Assembly: GCA_900539465.1 (NCBI GenBank)
Contig: UQCF01000007.1
Coordinates: forward strand, 68,758 to 132,757
Length of the DNA stretch: 64,000 bases
Direction: 5' to 3'
Source of the DNA: an uncultured Ruminococcus sp.
Lineage (GTDB): Bacteria; Bacillota; Clostridia; Oscillospirales; Acutalibacteraceae
Part shown: positions 26,838-35,440 of the stretch, piece by piece
Layout: the number at the start of each line of letters is the position of its first letter
Numbering within the stretch: position 1 is the first letter of the stretch
Position numbers and translations under genes: made by a program
The notes under the pieces: generated by a model
Told to the model about the DNA's origin: nothing
Database searches by the model: none
What the model saw: only the letters and a program-made list of their open reading frames with translations

Positions 26838-27872
26838 ATGTTAGGAACCGCAATATGCTTCGACCCGGGTACAAATACCATGGCGGTCTATGTTCGCGGC
26901 AAGGGAATAGTTGCGTCCGAACCGTCGGTTGTCGCATATGACGCTCAGACCGGCAAAATAAGCGCAATAGGCAAACGAGCGTATGAAATGACAGGCAGAA
27001 ATCCCGACTGGGTAGATGTTATAAGACCCGTCAAAGAGGGCAGCGTATATAATTTTCAGACAATGCAGAGCGTTTTGAGCTACTATGTTCAAAAGGCATG
27101 CAAAAATAAAGTTTTAAAACCTAATATTCTCATTTGTATGCCGAGTGATGCAAACAGTGTTGATAAAAGAACGGTGCTTGACCTTGCAACATCGGCAGGC
27201 GCGGCAAAGGCTTGCATTATAGACGAAACTCTTGCCGCCGCAATCGGCGCAGGAGTTGACGTAAACAGCTACAAGGGTACCATGGTTGTGGATATAGGCG
27301 GCGGAACCACCGACATAGCCGTTATTGCAAGGGGCATGGTCTGTGTTTCAAAATCGCTTAAAATAGCGGGTAATACCTTTGACGACGCTATTATAAATTA
27401 TCTTAAAAAAGAAAAAGACATTGTAATAGGCAAAATTATGGCAGAGAGCATAAAGAAAAACATCGGCTGCACCAAAATACTTGAGGCCGAGCTTGCCGTA
27501 AGAGCGGCAGGCAAAGATTTTGTAACAAATCTGCCGAAAAGCGTTGAGGTCACATCGAGCGATGTTTTTATCAGCATCAGAGAGCAGCTTGAGACAATAG
27601 CCGAGGGCATAAGGTCGGTGTTGGAAAACACTCCGCCGGAGCTTAATGCAGACGTTTCGCGCACGGGAATAATTGTCACGGGCGGCAGCGCAATGCTCAC
27701 GGGTATAGAGCATTTTATAGAGAACAGAACGGGCATCAAAACCATTGTTGCCGATGATCCGCAAAACTGCGTTATAAAAGGAATGGGTAAGGTGCTCAAA
27801 GCCTCCAAGCTGCTTGAGCGCAACGGATATTATTATAAAACGCGGCAGGAGCTTGTCGGATATGAGGAGTGA
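26838..27872 (+). CDS. mreB: MreB-like bacterial actin
   Basis: The start is the ATG at 26838 after GAGAGGTG; earlier in-frame codons overlap comF. The 344-residue protein has the actin-fold nucleotide sites: FDPGTNTMAVYVRGKGIVASEPSVV (phosphate 1; the usual DLGTANT is DPGTNT here), TMVVDIGGGTTDIAVI (phosphate 2) and IIVTGGSAMLTGI (adenosine). MreB polymerises under the membrane and guides lateral wall synthesis. mreC/mreD are not adjacent, so this is more likely an Mbl/MreBH-like paralogue than the main mreB. Five bases separate it from the LysR gene. Confidence 0.85.
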   Translation: MLGTAICFDPGTNTMAVYVRGKGIVASEPSVVAYDAQTGKISAIGKRAYEMTGRNPDWVDVIRPVKEGSVYNFQTMQSVLSYYVQKACKNKVLKPNILICMPSDANSVDKRTVLDLATSAGAAKACIIDETLAAAIGAGVDVNSYKGTMVVDIGGGTTDIAVIARGMVCVSKSLKIAGNTFDDAIINYLKKEKDIVIGKIMAESIKKNIGCTKILEAELAVRAAGKDFVTNLPKSVEVTSSDVFISIREQLETIAEGIRSVLENTPPELNADVSRTGIIVTGGSAMLTGIEHFIENRTGIKTIVADDPQNCVIKGMGKVLKASKLLERNGYYYKTRQELVGYEE

Positions 27873-27877
27873 TAAAG

Positions 27878-28822
27878 ATGAATTTACTTCATCTTAAATA
27901 TGCGGTTGAGGTTGCAAAAACCTCGTCTATAACAAAGGCGGCCGAAAATTTATATATGGGTCAGCCAAATCTCAGCAGAGGAATAAAAGAGCTTGAGGAA
28001 TCCCTCGGCGTTGTGCTGTTTAAACGGACTCCGAAGGGAATGATACCTACGAGTGAGGGCGAAGAATTTTTATTCTACGCAAAAAAAATACTCTCTCAGC
28101 TTGATACGATTGAAAATATGTTCAGAGAAGACGCTCTTCAGTGCAGCAGATTTTCAATATCCGTGCCGAGGGCGGATTATATTTCCTGTGCTTTTGCCCG
28201 CTTTGCCAAAAACCTTGACCGTTCGCACGGAACAGAAATTTTTTATAAAGAAACCAATGCACTTCGTACAGTGAAAAATGTTCTCGGCTCAGAATACAAT
28301 ATGGGCATACTGCGCTATCAGCTGTCGTATGACAAATATTATAAATCCATGCTGTCAGAAAAAGGGCTTCACGGTGAGCTTGTATGCGAGTTTGAGCCTA
28401 TGGTTATAATGTCCGAAAGCAATCCGTTGTCACAAAAGGAAACACTCGGTCAAAGCGACCTTTCGGGTCTTACCGAGATTGTTCACGCCGACCCGTATGT
28501 TCCGTCGCTGCCGATGAGTGAGGTTAGACGCGAAGAAATAGACGCAAATGCCGACAAGCATATTTTTGTTTTTGAGCGCGGCAGTCAGATGGAGCTTCTC
28601 AGCGAAATGGATAACGCGTTTATGCGTGTGTCGCCGGTGCCGCAAAAGCTGCTTGAGAGGTTTTCTCTTATTCAAAGACCCATGCCAAGCGAAAATAAAA
28701 GATATAAAGATGTGCTCATATATAAAGAAGAGTATCGGTTAAGCGAGCTTGACAAGCGTTTTATTGACGAGCTGATGAATGTTAAAAGAGAGCTTGCCGC
28801 AGGAGATTACCCGGTTTTTTAA
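27878..28822 (+). CDS. LysR-family transcriptional regulator
   Basis: The start is the ATG at 27878 after GAGGAG. The protein has 314 residues: winged HTH at 1-65 (SSITKAAENLYMGQPNLSRGIKELEESLGVVLFKRT), then a linker helix and a two-lobe effector domain. Spacing to the actin gene is 5 bases and the gene is codirectional with adhE, 108 bases downstream. Its target and effector cannot be read from the sequence. A dyad ATATATC...GATATAT lies just after its stop (28834-28853) and could be its site. Confidence 0.9.
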   Translation: MNLLHLKYAVEVAKTSSITKAAENLYMGQPNLSRGIKELEESLGVVLFKRTPKGMIPTSEGEEFLFYAKKILSQLDTIENMFREDALQCSRFSISVPRADYISCAFARFAKNLDRSHGTEIFYKETNALRTVKNVLGSEYNMGILRYQLSYDKYYKSMLSEKGLHGELVCEFEPMVIMSESNPLSQKETLGQSDLSGLTEIVHADPYVPSLPMSEVRREEIDANADKHIFVFERGSQMELLSEMDNAFMRVSPVPQKLLERFSLIQRPMPSENKRYKDVLIYKEEYRLSELDKRFIDELMNVKRELAAGDYPVF

Positions 28823-28833
28823 GAAAAATTTTC

Positions 28834-28853
28834 ATATATCATAACAGATATAT
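28834..28853. promoter_or_regulatory. Dyad upstream of adhE
   Basis: ATATATC and GATATAT are separated by 6 bases. It could be a hairpin at the end of the lysR transcript or an operator upstream of the adhE promoter. Confidence 0.35.
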
Positions 28854-28872
28854 CGCTATGCGGATTTTATAT

Positions 28873-28901
28873 TTTACTTTCAAAGAAATGTTTGTTAAAA
28901 T
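28873..28901 (+). promoter_or_regulatory. Promoter of the adhE-hydrogenase operon
   Basis: TTTACT (28873-28878) and TAAAAT (28896-28901) are separated by 17 bases, about 30 bases before the adhE ribosome site. Confidence 0.65.
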
Positions 28902-28909
28902 ATTATCAA
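28892..28909. promoter_or_regulatory. Rex operator overlapping the adhE -10 box
   Basis: TTGTTAA-AATA-TTATCAA matches the Rex consensus TTGTTAA-N4-TTAACAA in 13 of 14 half-site bases. It overlaps the -10 element, so bound Rex should block initiation. A high NADH/NAD ratio would release Rex and open the operon. Confidence 0.82.
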
Positions 28910-28930
28910 TCTCAAACGGAGGTAATAGAT

Positions 28931-31549
28931 ATGGAAGAAACAAAGAACACTCTTGTAGACAGTGTAGAAAAACTCGAAGAAAAAATCGCTCAGGTAAGAG
29001 CGGCTCAGAAGAAATTTTCTGTCTATACCCAGGAGCAGGTGGACAAAATCTTTTTGGCGGCTGCAAGTGCGGCCAACAAAGCAAGAATCCCCCTTGCAAA
29101 AATGGCTGTTGAAGAAACAGGCATGGGCGTGGTAGAAGATAAGGTTATCAAAAACAACTATGCCGCAGAGCACATTTACAACGCTTATAAAAACGTTAAA
29201 ACCTGCGGAGTTATCGAAGAGGACTCGGCATACGGCATGAAGAAAATTGCGGAGCCGATAGGCGTTATCGCTGCGGTTATTCCCACAACCAACCCCACTT
29301 CAACCGCAATATTCAAAACTCTTATATCTCTTAAAACAAGAAACGGCATTATAATCAGCCCTCATCCGAGAGCTAAAGAAAGCACCATTGCCGCCGCAAA
29401 GCTTGTTTTAGAGGCTGCGGTTAAAGCCGGCGCACCGGAGGGTATTATCGGCTGGATAGATATTCCCTCACTTGATATGACAAACACTCTTATGAAAGAG
29501 GCAGACATAATCCTCGCAACAGGCGGCCCCGGCATGGTTAAGGCTGCATATTCGAGCGGCAAGCCCGCACTCGGCGTAGGTGCAGGCAACACACCCGCAA
29601 TCATTGATGAATCCGCAGACATAGTTCTTGCAGTCAACAGCATTATTCATTCAAAAACCTTTGATAACGGTATGATCTGCGCATCGGAGCAGTCGGTTAT
29701 CGTTCACAAAAAGGTTTATGACGCGGTTAAAAAAGAGTTTGCCGCAAGAGGATGCTATTTCCTTACCCCCGATGAAACAGAAAAGGTTCGTAAGACCATA
29801 ATCATAAACGGCGCACTCAACGCTAAAATTGTTGGTCAGCCTGCATCTAAAATAGCTGCTTTGGCAGGTGTTAAAGTGCCGGATTCGACAAAAATCATTA
29901 TCGGAGAAGTTGAGAGCGTAGATATTTCTGAGGAATTTGCTCACGAGAAGCTCTCACCCGTACTTGCAATGTATAAGGCTAAAGATATTGACGACGCTTT
30001 TGATAAGGCAGAGCATCTTATAGCCGACGGCGGTTACGGTCACACATCGTCAATTTATCTTGACGCTGTCAACCACAGAGAAAAGCTTGACGCTTTTGCG
30101 CTCAGAATGAAAACCTGCCGTATTCTTGTCAACACACCCTCGTCTCAGGGCGGTATAGGCGATCTTTATAACTTCAAGCTTGCTCCGTCACTTACGCTCG
30201 GCTGCGGCTCATGGGGCGGCAACAGCGTATCCGAAAACGTCGGAGTTAAACACCTTATAAATATAAAGACCGTTGCTGAGAGGAGAGAGAATATGCTCTG
30301 GTTCCGTGCACCCGAGAAAGTGTATATTAAAAAAGGCTGCCTTCCGGTTGCTCTTGATGAACTCGGTAAGGTTATGAATAAGAAAAAGGCATTTATCGTA
30401 ACAGATAGCTTCCTTTATAATAACGGCTACACAAAGCCGATTGAAAAGAAACTTGATGAAATGGGCATCATGCACACAACATTCTCAAATGTTGCTCCCG
30501 ACCCGACTCTTGCATGTGCCAAAGAGGGCACAAAACTCATGACTGCTTTCGCTCCCGATGTTATTATCGCTGTCGGCGGCGGTTCTGCAATGGATGCAGG
30601 CAAAATCATGTGGGTTCTTTATGAGCACCCCGAAGCGGATTTCATGGATATGGCAATGCGCTTTATTGATATAAGAAAGAGGGTTTACACCTTCCCGCAT
30701 ATGGGCGACAAGGCATATTTTATCGCCGTTCCCACATCGGCAGGTACAGGTTCCGAGGTTACTCCCTTCGCGGTTATCACAGATGAAAAATCAGGCACAA
30801 AATATCCCCTTGCTGATTATGAGCTTATGCCCGACATGGCTATTGTTGACGCAGATATGATGATGAATGCCCCCAAGGGACTCACATCTGCATCGGGTAT
30901 CGACGCTGTTACTCACGCACTCGAAGCCTATGCTTCTGTTATGGCTACCGACTACACAGACGGCATTGCTTTGAGATCGCTTAAAATGATATTTGAATAT
31001 TTGCCCAGAGCTTATGACAACGGACCGAATGACCCCGTTGCAAGAGAGAAAATGGCAAATGCCGCAACAATGGCAGGTATGGCTTTTGCAAACGCGTTCC
31101 TCGGTGTATGCCACTCAATGGCTCATAAGCTCGGCGCTTTCCACCACCTTCCTCACGGTATTGCCAACGCACTTATGATAGACGAGGTTCTTCGCTTTAA
31201 TGCAGCAGAGGTTCCGACGAAGATGGGCACATTCTCACAGTATGACCACCCCCACACCCTTGCACGCTATGCAGAGGTTGCAGATTACCTCGGCGTAAAG
31301 GGCAAGAATGACACCGAAAAGCTTGAGGGACTCATCAAGAAGATAGACGAACTCAAAGATTATATCGGCATCAAAAAGACAATCCGCGACTATGTTCCGG
31401 ATGAGGAAGACTTCCTTAACCGTCTTGACGATATGGTTGAGCAGGCATTCGACGATCAGTGCACAGGCGCTAACCCGCGTTACCCGCTCATGAGCGAAAT
31501 TAAGCAGATGTACCTTAACGCATACTATGGCAAGGAGGAAAGAGTATGA
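28931..31549 (+). CDS. adhE: Bifunctional acetaldehyde-CoA/alcohol dehydrogenase
   Basis: The start is the ATG at 28931, 8 bases after GGAGG; upstream in-frame codons fall in the Rex operator. The 872-residue protein has an N-terminal CoA-acylating aldehyde dehydrogenase (about 1-450; catalytic Cys in DNGMICASEQSV) and a C-terminal iron alcohol dehydrogenase (about 460-872; GGGSAMDAGK, SAGTGSEVTPFAV and metal-site histidines in GVCHSMAHKLGAFHHLPHG). It reduces acetyl-CoA to ethanol with two NADH, usually as spirosomes. It is the first gene of a six-gene redox operon under a Rex site. Confidence 0.96.
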   Translation: MEETKNTLVDSVEKLEEKIAQVRAAQKKFSVYTQEQVDKIFLAAASAANKARIPLAKMAVEETGMGVVEDKVIKNNYAAEHIYNAYKNVKTCGVIEEDSAYGMKKIAEPIGVIAAVIPTTNPTSTAIFKTLISLKTRNGIIISPHPRAKESTIAAAKLVLEAAVKAGAPEGIIGWIDIPSLDMTNTLMKEADIILATGGPGMVKAAYSSGKPALGVGAGNTPAIIDESADIVLAVNSIIHSKTFDNGMICASEQSVIVHKKVYDAVKKEFAARGCYFLTPDETEKVRKTIIINGALNAKIVGQPASKIAALAGVKVPDSTKIIIGEVESVDISEEFAHEKLSPVLAMYKAKDIDDAFDKAEHLIADGGYGHTSSIYLDAVNHREKLDAFALRMKTCRILVNTPSSQGGIGDLYNFKLAPSLTLGCGSWGGNSVSENVGVKHLINIKTVAERRENMLWFRAPEKVYIKKGCLPVALDELGKVMNKKKAFIVTDSFLYNNGYTKPIEKKLDEMGIMHTTFSNVAPDPTLACAKEGTKLMTAFAPDVIIAVGGGSAMDAGKIMWVLYEHPEADFMDMAMRFIDIRKRVYTFPHMGDKAYFIAVPTSAGTGSEVTPFAVITDEKSGTKYPLADYELMPDMAIVDADMMMNAPKGLTSASGIDAVTHALEAYASVMATDYTDGIALRSLKMIFEYLPRAYDNGPNDPVAREKMANAATMAGMAFANAFLGVCHSMAHKLGAFHHLPHGIANALMIDEVLRFNAAEVPTKMGTFSQYDHPHTLARYAEVADYLGVKGKNDTEKLEGLIKKIDELKDYIGIKKTIRDYVPDEEDFLNRLDDMVEQAFDDQCTGANPRYPLMSEIKQMYLNAYYGKEERV

Positions 31550-32301
31550 AAATCCAAGCTGATAAAATCATAGCTGTCAGAACATCAAAAACCGTTTATC
31601 GTGACGGCGACACCGTTATCAAGGTTTTTGACGAGAATTATTCAAAAGCCGATGTTCTCAACGAGGCTCTCAATCAGGCAAGAATTGAAGAGACGGGTCT
31701 CAACATTCCCAAAATCCTTGAAGTCTCAAAGATGGACGGCAAATGGGCGCTCACTTCGGAGTATATTCCCGGCGTTACTTTGCAGCAGCTTATGGATAAA
31801 TACCCGGAGAAAAAGAATGAATATCTTGAGCAGTTTGTAGATATTCAGATGCAGGTTCATTCAAAGACCTGCCCTCTGCTCACAAAGCTTAAAGACAAGA
31901 TGAACCGCAAGATAAACGAGACAGACCTTGACGCAACAACTCGCTATGAGCTTCATACCCGCCTTGAGGGTATGCCCAAGCACAAAAAAGTGTGCCACGG
32001 TGACTTCAACCCCTCCAACATCATCATCAGAGATGACGGCACACCTTATATAATCGACTGGTCACACGCAACACAGGGCAATGCATCCGCAGATGTTGCA
32101 AGAACTTATCTTCTCTTTTGGCTCAGCGGCGATATATCGGGCGCAGAGGCATATCTCGATTTGTTCTGCAAAAAGAGTGACACAGCAAAGCAGTATATCC
32201 AAAAATGGCTTCCCATTGTAGCAGCATCCCAGTCCGTAAAGGGCAGACCCGAAGAGAGAGAATTCCTCCTCAACTGGGTCAATGTCGTTGATTATGAATA
32301 A
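31546..32301 (+). CDS. Aminoglycoside-phosphotransferase-fold kinase of unknown substrate
   Basis: The 251-residue protein overlaps the adhE stop by 4 bases (ATGA). It has the APH/choline-kinase fold: the catalytic loop is CHGDFNPSNIII and the metal-binding Asp lies in IIDWSHA. An N-terminal lysine in TVIKVF and the EYIPG segment complete the ATP site. Members phosphorylate small molecules (aminoglycosides, sugars, fructosamines). Coupling to adhE in a redox operon suggests a metabolic or regulatory role rather than antibiotic resistance, but nothing in the sequence identifies the substrate. Confidence 0.82.
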   Translation: MKIQADKIIAVRTSKTVYRDGDTVIKVFDENYSKADVLNEALNQARIEETGLNIPKILEVSKMDGKWALTSEYIPGVTLQQLMDKYPEKKNEYLEQFVDIQMQVHSKTCPLLTKLKDKMNRKINETDLDATTRYELHTRLEGMPKHKKVCHGDFNPSNIIIRDDGTPYIIDWSHATQGNASADVARTYLLFWLSGDISGAEAYLDLFCKKSDTAKQYIQKWLPIVAASQSVKGRPEEREFLLNWVNVVDYE

Positions 32302-32316
32302 TAGGAGCGTAAATTT

Positions 32317-32559
32317 ATGAAAATTACAATTTGCATCGGCAGTTCGTGCCACTTAAAGGGTTCACGTCAGGTCGTTGAACAGCTTCAGTACCTTGTATCA
32401 AAAAACAATTTGCAGGATAAAATCGAGCTTGCCGGTACATTCTGCATGGGCAAATGCCAAACGGGCGTTAACGTAAAAATTGATGATGAAGATTTTTCGG
32501 TATCACCCGATACTGTAGACGATTTCTTCGCAAAAGAAGTTCTTAAAAGAGTAAAATAA
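32317..32559 (+). CDS. Thioredoxin-like [2Fe-2S] ferredoxin (NuoE/HydC-like, 80 residues)
   Basis: The 80-residue protein carries the four cluster cysteines of the thioredoxin-like 2Fe-2S family: C6 and C11 in CIGSSC, and C45 and C49 in FCMGKC. It lacks the N-terminal helical region of full NuoE, so it is a stand-alone electron carrier or sensor partner. It sits 15 bases after the kinase and 22 before the PAS-hydrogenase, so it probably shuttles electrons or signals to that protein. Confidence 0.85.
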   Translation: MKITICIGSSCHLKGSRQVVEQLQYLVSKNNLQDKIELAGTFCMGKCQTGVNVKIDDEDFSVSPDTVDDFFAKEVLKRVK

Positions 32560-32581
32560 TTAAAAACGGGAGTTTTACACG

Positions 32582-34261
32582 ATGGCGGAATTTTTGAAGC
32601 TGAAAAAGTCGAATTGTAAAAACTGCTATAAGTGCATCCGCCATTGCCCGGTTAAATCCATAAGATTTTCGGGCAACCAGGCGCACATAGTAAATGACGA
32701 ATGTATACTTTGCGGTCAATGCTTTGTTGTATGCCCGCAAAACGCAAAAGAAATAGTTGACGAGAGCGAGACGGTTAAGGTCTTGCTCTCGGGTCAGGAG
32801 CCGGTTATAGCCAGCGTAGCTCCGTCATTCATAGCATATTTTGAGGGCGCTTGTATGAGCACCCTCAAAACTGCGCTTAAAGAGCTTGGCTTTACCGACG
32901 CAGAAGAAACTGCGGTGGGTGCTACTTTTGTTAAAAGAGAGTACGACCGCCTGCTTGAAGAGGGTAAGCAGGATGTTATAATTTCCTCCTGCTGTCACTC
33001 TGTGAATTTGCTCATAGGCAAACACTATCCGGAGCTTGCAAAATACCTTGCCCCGGTTGTTTCGCCGATGCAGGCTCATTGCCTTGATATTAAACGCAGA
33101 TACCCCAATGCCAAAACCGTGTTTATCGGGCCGTGCCTTTCTAAAAAAGACGAGGCGGCAAACGGCGTTGTTGACGCGGTTATGGATTTTAAAGAGCTTG
33201 CCTCAATGCTCAGGAGCAATGGCATAATTGTTGCGAATGCCGACGAAAATGTTTCCGAAAGCCGCGCAAGGCTTTTCCCGACCGTCGGCGGTATTCTTAA
33301 AACAATGGAGCGCAGCAATAAAGAATACACATATCTCACGGTTGACGGTGTAGAAAACTGCAAATCGGCACTTGAGGATATAAAAGCAGGCAATGTCGGC
33401 AGATGTTTTATCGAGATGTCGGCTTGCCCGGGCAGCTGCATAGGCGGACCCGTAATGGAGAAATACAGAAATTCTCCCGTCCGTCACTATAAGGCTATAA
33501 CCGATTATGCCGGCGAAAAAGATTTTGACGTGCCCCAGCCGGATAAGGACACGCTTTATAAGAGCAGATCATACATAGGCTGCGAAAAGGTTATGCCCGG
33601 CGAAAAAGAGATAGAAGAAATTCTTCATAAAATGGGCAAAAACACCCCGGCAGATGAGCTGAACTGCGGCTCATGCGGATATGATTCCTGCCGCGAAAAG
33701 GCTATTGCCGTTTATCAGGGCAAGGCGGATGTGAGCATGTGTCTGCCGTATCTTATGGAGCGTTCCGAGCGTTTTTCAAACAACATTCTCAGTAACACGC
33801 CTAACGGAATACTTGTTGTCAACGAAGAGCTTGAGGTTCAGCAGATAAACAAAGCCGCAATGAAAATGCTCAGAATTAAATCAAGTTCAGATGTTTTGGG
33901 CGACCTTGTTGTCAGAATTATGGATCCGCTGCCTTTCCTGAATGTTCTTGAAAAGGGAACAAGACTCGAAAACAAGCGTGATTATTATGCGGAGTATGAC
34001 AAATATCTTGAGCAGACGATAGTTTATGATAAATCGTCGCATATGCTCATTTCTATATTGCGCGACGTTACGGATGAAGAAACACAGCGCCGCGAAAAAG
34101 AAGAGATTGCCGCACAGACGGCAGACATTGCCGACAAGGTTGTTGATAAGCAGATGCGTATAGTTCAAGAGATTGCATCGCTTCTCGGTGAAACGGCGGC
34201 AGAAACCAAAATAGCCCTCACTAAGCTTAAGGAGTCGATAGCCAATGAGGAGAATGAATAA
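32582..34261 (+). CDS. hydS: Sensory [FeFe] hydrogenase with 4Fe-4S, Fis-type and PAS domains
   Basis: The protein is 559 residues. Two 4Fe-4S ferredoxin motifs lie at 12-55 (CKNCYKCIRHCP; CILCGQCFVVCP). The H-cluster domain (about 75-355) has variant motifs SSCCHS, GPCLSKKDE and SACPGSCIGGP. A 4Fe-4S Fis-type motif (CGSCGYDSCREKA) follows near residue 360-400, then a PAS domain (ILSNTPNGILVVNEELEVQQIN, about 400-500) and a coiled tail. The order hydrogenase-Fis-PAS is that of group C hydrogenases proposed to sense H2 or redox state, as in Ruminococcus albus HydS. Its end overlaps the phosphatase gene, so output is probably through that partner. Confidence 0.87.
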   Translation: MAEFLKLKKSNCKNCYKCIRHCPVKSIRFSGNQAHIVNDECILCGQCFVVCPQNAKEIVDESETVKVLLSGQEPVIASVAPSFIAYFEGACMSTLKTALKELGFTDAEETAVGATFVKREYDRLLEEGKQDVIISSCCHSVNLLIGKHYPELAKYLAPVVSPMQAHCLDIKRRYPNAKTVFIGPCLSKKDEAANGVVDAVMDFKELASMLRSNGIIVANADENVSESRARLFPTVGGILKTMERSNKEYTYLTVDGVENCKSALEDIKAGNVGRCFIEMSACPGSCIGGPVMEKYRNSPVRHYKAITDYAGEKDFDVPQPDKDTLYKSRSYIGCEKVMPGEKEIEEILHKMGKNTPADELNCGSCGYDSCREKAIAVYQGKADVSMCLPYLMERSERFSNNILSNTPNGILVVNEELEVQQINKAAMKMLRIKSSSDVLGDLVVRIMDPLPFLNVLEKGTRLENKRDYYAEYDKYLEQTIVYDKSSHMLISILRDVTDEETQRREKEEIAAQTADIADKVVDKQMRIVQEIASLLGETAAETKIALTKLKESIANEENE

Positions 34262-35426
34262 TCTTTGTGCCGACATCGGTTACATGAGCATAAAACATGA
34301 GGGCGAACAGCTTTGCGGCGACCATGTTGAGGTTGTGGAGCAAGATGAGAACTCAACCGTTATCGTTTTGGCAGACGGTCTCGGCTCGGGCGTTAAGGCG
34401 AGCATACTTTCGACCCTTACATCGAAGATTATCTCTACCATGCTTGCCTCCGGCTTAAAGCTTGAGGACGCGGTAGAGACAATAGTCGCGACACTGCCGG
34501 TATGTTCCGTCAGAGGAGTTGCGTATTCCACATTCACAATAATCAGAATTGTGAACAACGTGAGGGCAGAGATAATTCAGTATGATAACCCCTCGGTAAT
34601 ACTTCTCAGAGACGGTAAAAATTATGATTACCCGATCACAGAAACCTTCATAGGCTCAAAAAAGGTATGCCGCTCGGATGTTGCGCTTAAAGAAAACGAC
34701 GTTTTTATTGCAATGAGCGACGGCGTTGAACACGCGGGAGTCGGCGGAATATATAATTTTGGCTGGAAGCGTGCGGATATAATCTCGTTTATGGAGATGT
34801 TTTGGGACGCAGGCTTTACCGCCAAAACTCTTACAACGATATTGCTCGATGAATGTAACAAGCTCTATGACGGCAAGCCCGGCGACGACGCAACGGTATG
34901 TACTGTGCGTATACGTTCGAGAGAACCGATGAATATAATTATCGGACCTCCGTCAAACAGGGACGACTGTAACAAAATGATGTCACTCTTTTTTGCAAAA
35001 GAGGGCAAGCACATAGTTTGCGGCGGCTCAACATCTACAATCGCAGCAGAGTATCTCGGCAAACCACTTATTCCGAAACTTGATTTTGTTGACCCCGAAA
35101 TTCCTCCGATTGCAGAGATTGAGGGCGTTGACCTTGTAACAGAGGGTGTTATAACAATAAACCGCGTGCTGGAGTACGCAAAAAATTATCTTGAAGACAA
35201 TAAATCTTATGAACAGTGGAGCTACAAAAAAGACGGAGCTTCACAAATAGCAAGGCTTCTTTTTGAAGAAGCGACCGATATCAATTTCTTTGTCGGCAGA
35301 GCGGTAAATCCCGCTCATCAGAACCCCAATCTACCGATAAACTTCAATATTAAAATGAGGCTGGTCGATGAACTGGCGACTTGCCTTACAAAAATGGGTA
35401 AAAAAATTAAAGTAAGTTATTTTTGA
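34245..35426 (+). CDS. SpoIIE/PP2C-type serine phosphatase with extra C-terminal domain
   Basis: The protein has 393 residues from the ATG at 34245 (AAGGAG 10 bases upstream), overlapping the sensory hydrogenase by 17 bases. Residues 1-225 form a SpoIIE-type PP2C domain: CGDH, VIVLADGLGSGVKASIL, FIAMSDGVEHAG and GDDATVCTVRI hold the metal-site aspartates. Residues 230-393 are a separate domain with IIIGPPSNRDDCNK and ICGGSTST-like HIVCGGSTSTIAAEYLGKPL, which I do not recognise. The pairing with a PAS-hydrogenase suggests a redox- or H2-controlled phosphatase, possibly acting on an anti-sigma antagonist; no such partner is in this window. Confidence 0.87.
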   Translation: MRRMNNLCADIGYMSIKHEGEQLCGDHVEVVEQDENSTVIVLADGLGSGVKASILSTLTSKIISTMLASGLKLEDAVETIVATLPVCSVRGVAYSTFTIIRIVNNVRAEIIQYDNPSVILLRDGKNYDYPITETFIGSKKVCRSDVALKENDVFIAMSDGVEHAGVGGIYNFGWKRADIISFMEMFWDAGFTAKTLTTILLDECNKLYDGKPGDDATVCTVRIRSREPMNIIIGPPSNRDDCNKMMSLFFAKEGKHIVCGGSTSTIAAEYLGKPLIPKLDFVDPEIPPIAEIEGVDLVTEGVITINRVLEYAKNYLEDNKSYEQWSYKKDGASQIARLLFEEATDINFFVGRAVNPAHQNPNLPINFNIKMRLVDELATCLTKMGKKIKVSYF

Positions 35427-35440
35427 TTTGAGGAAAAGCT

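Noticed and set aside
27878..28822. LysR gene as specific regulator of adhE
   Set aside because: Position alone is suggestive, but Rex has a much clearer site on the adhE promoter and no LysR box was identified with confidence.
31546..32301. An antibiotic-resistance phosphotransferase
   Set aside because: The APH fold alone does not show resistance, and the operon context is metabolic.
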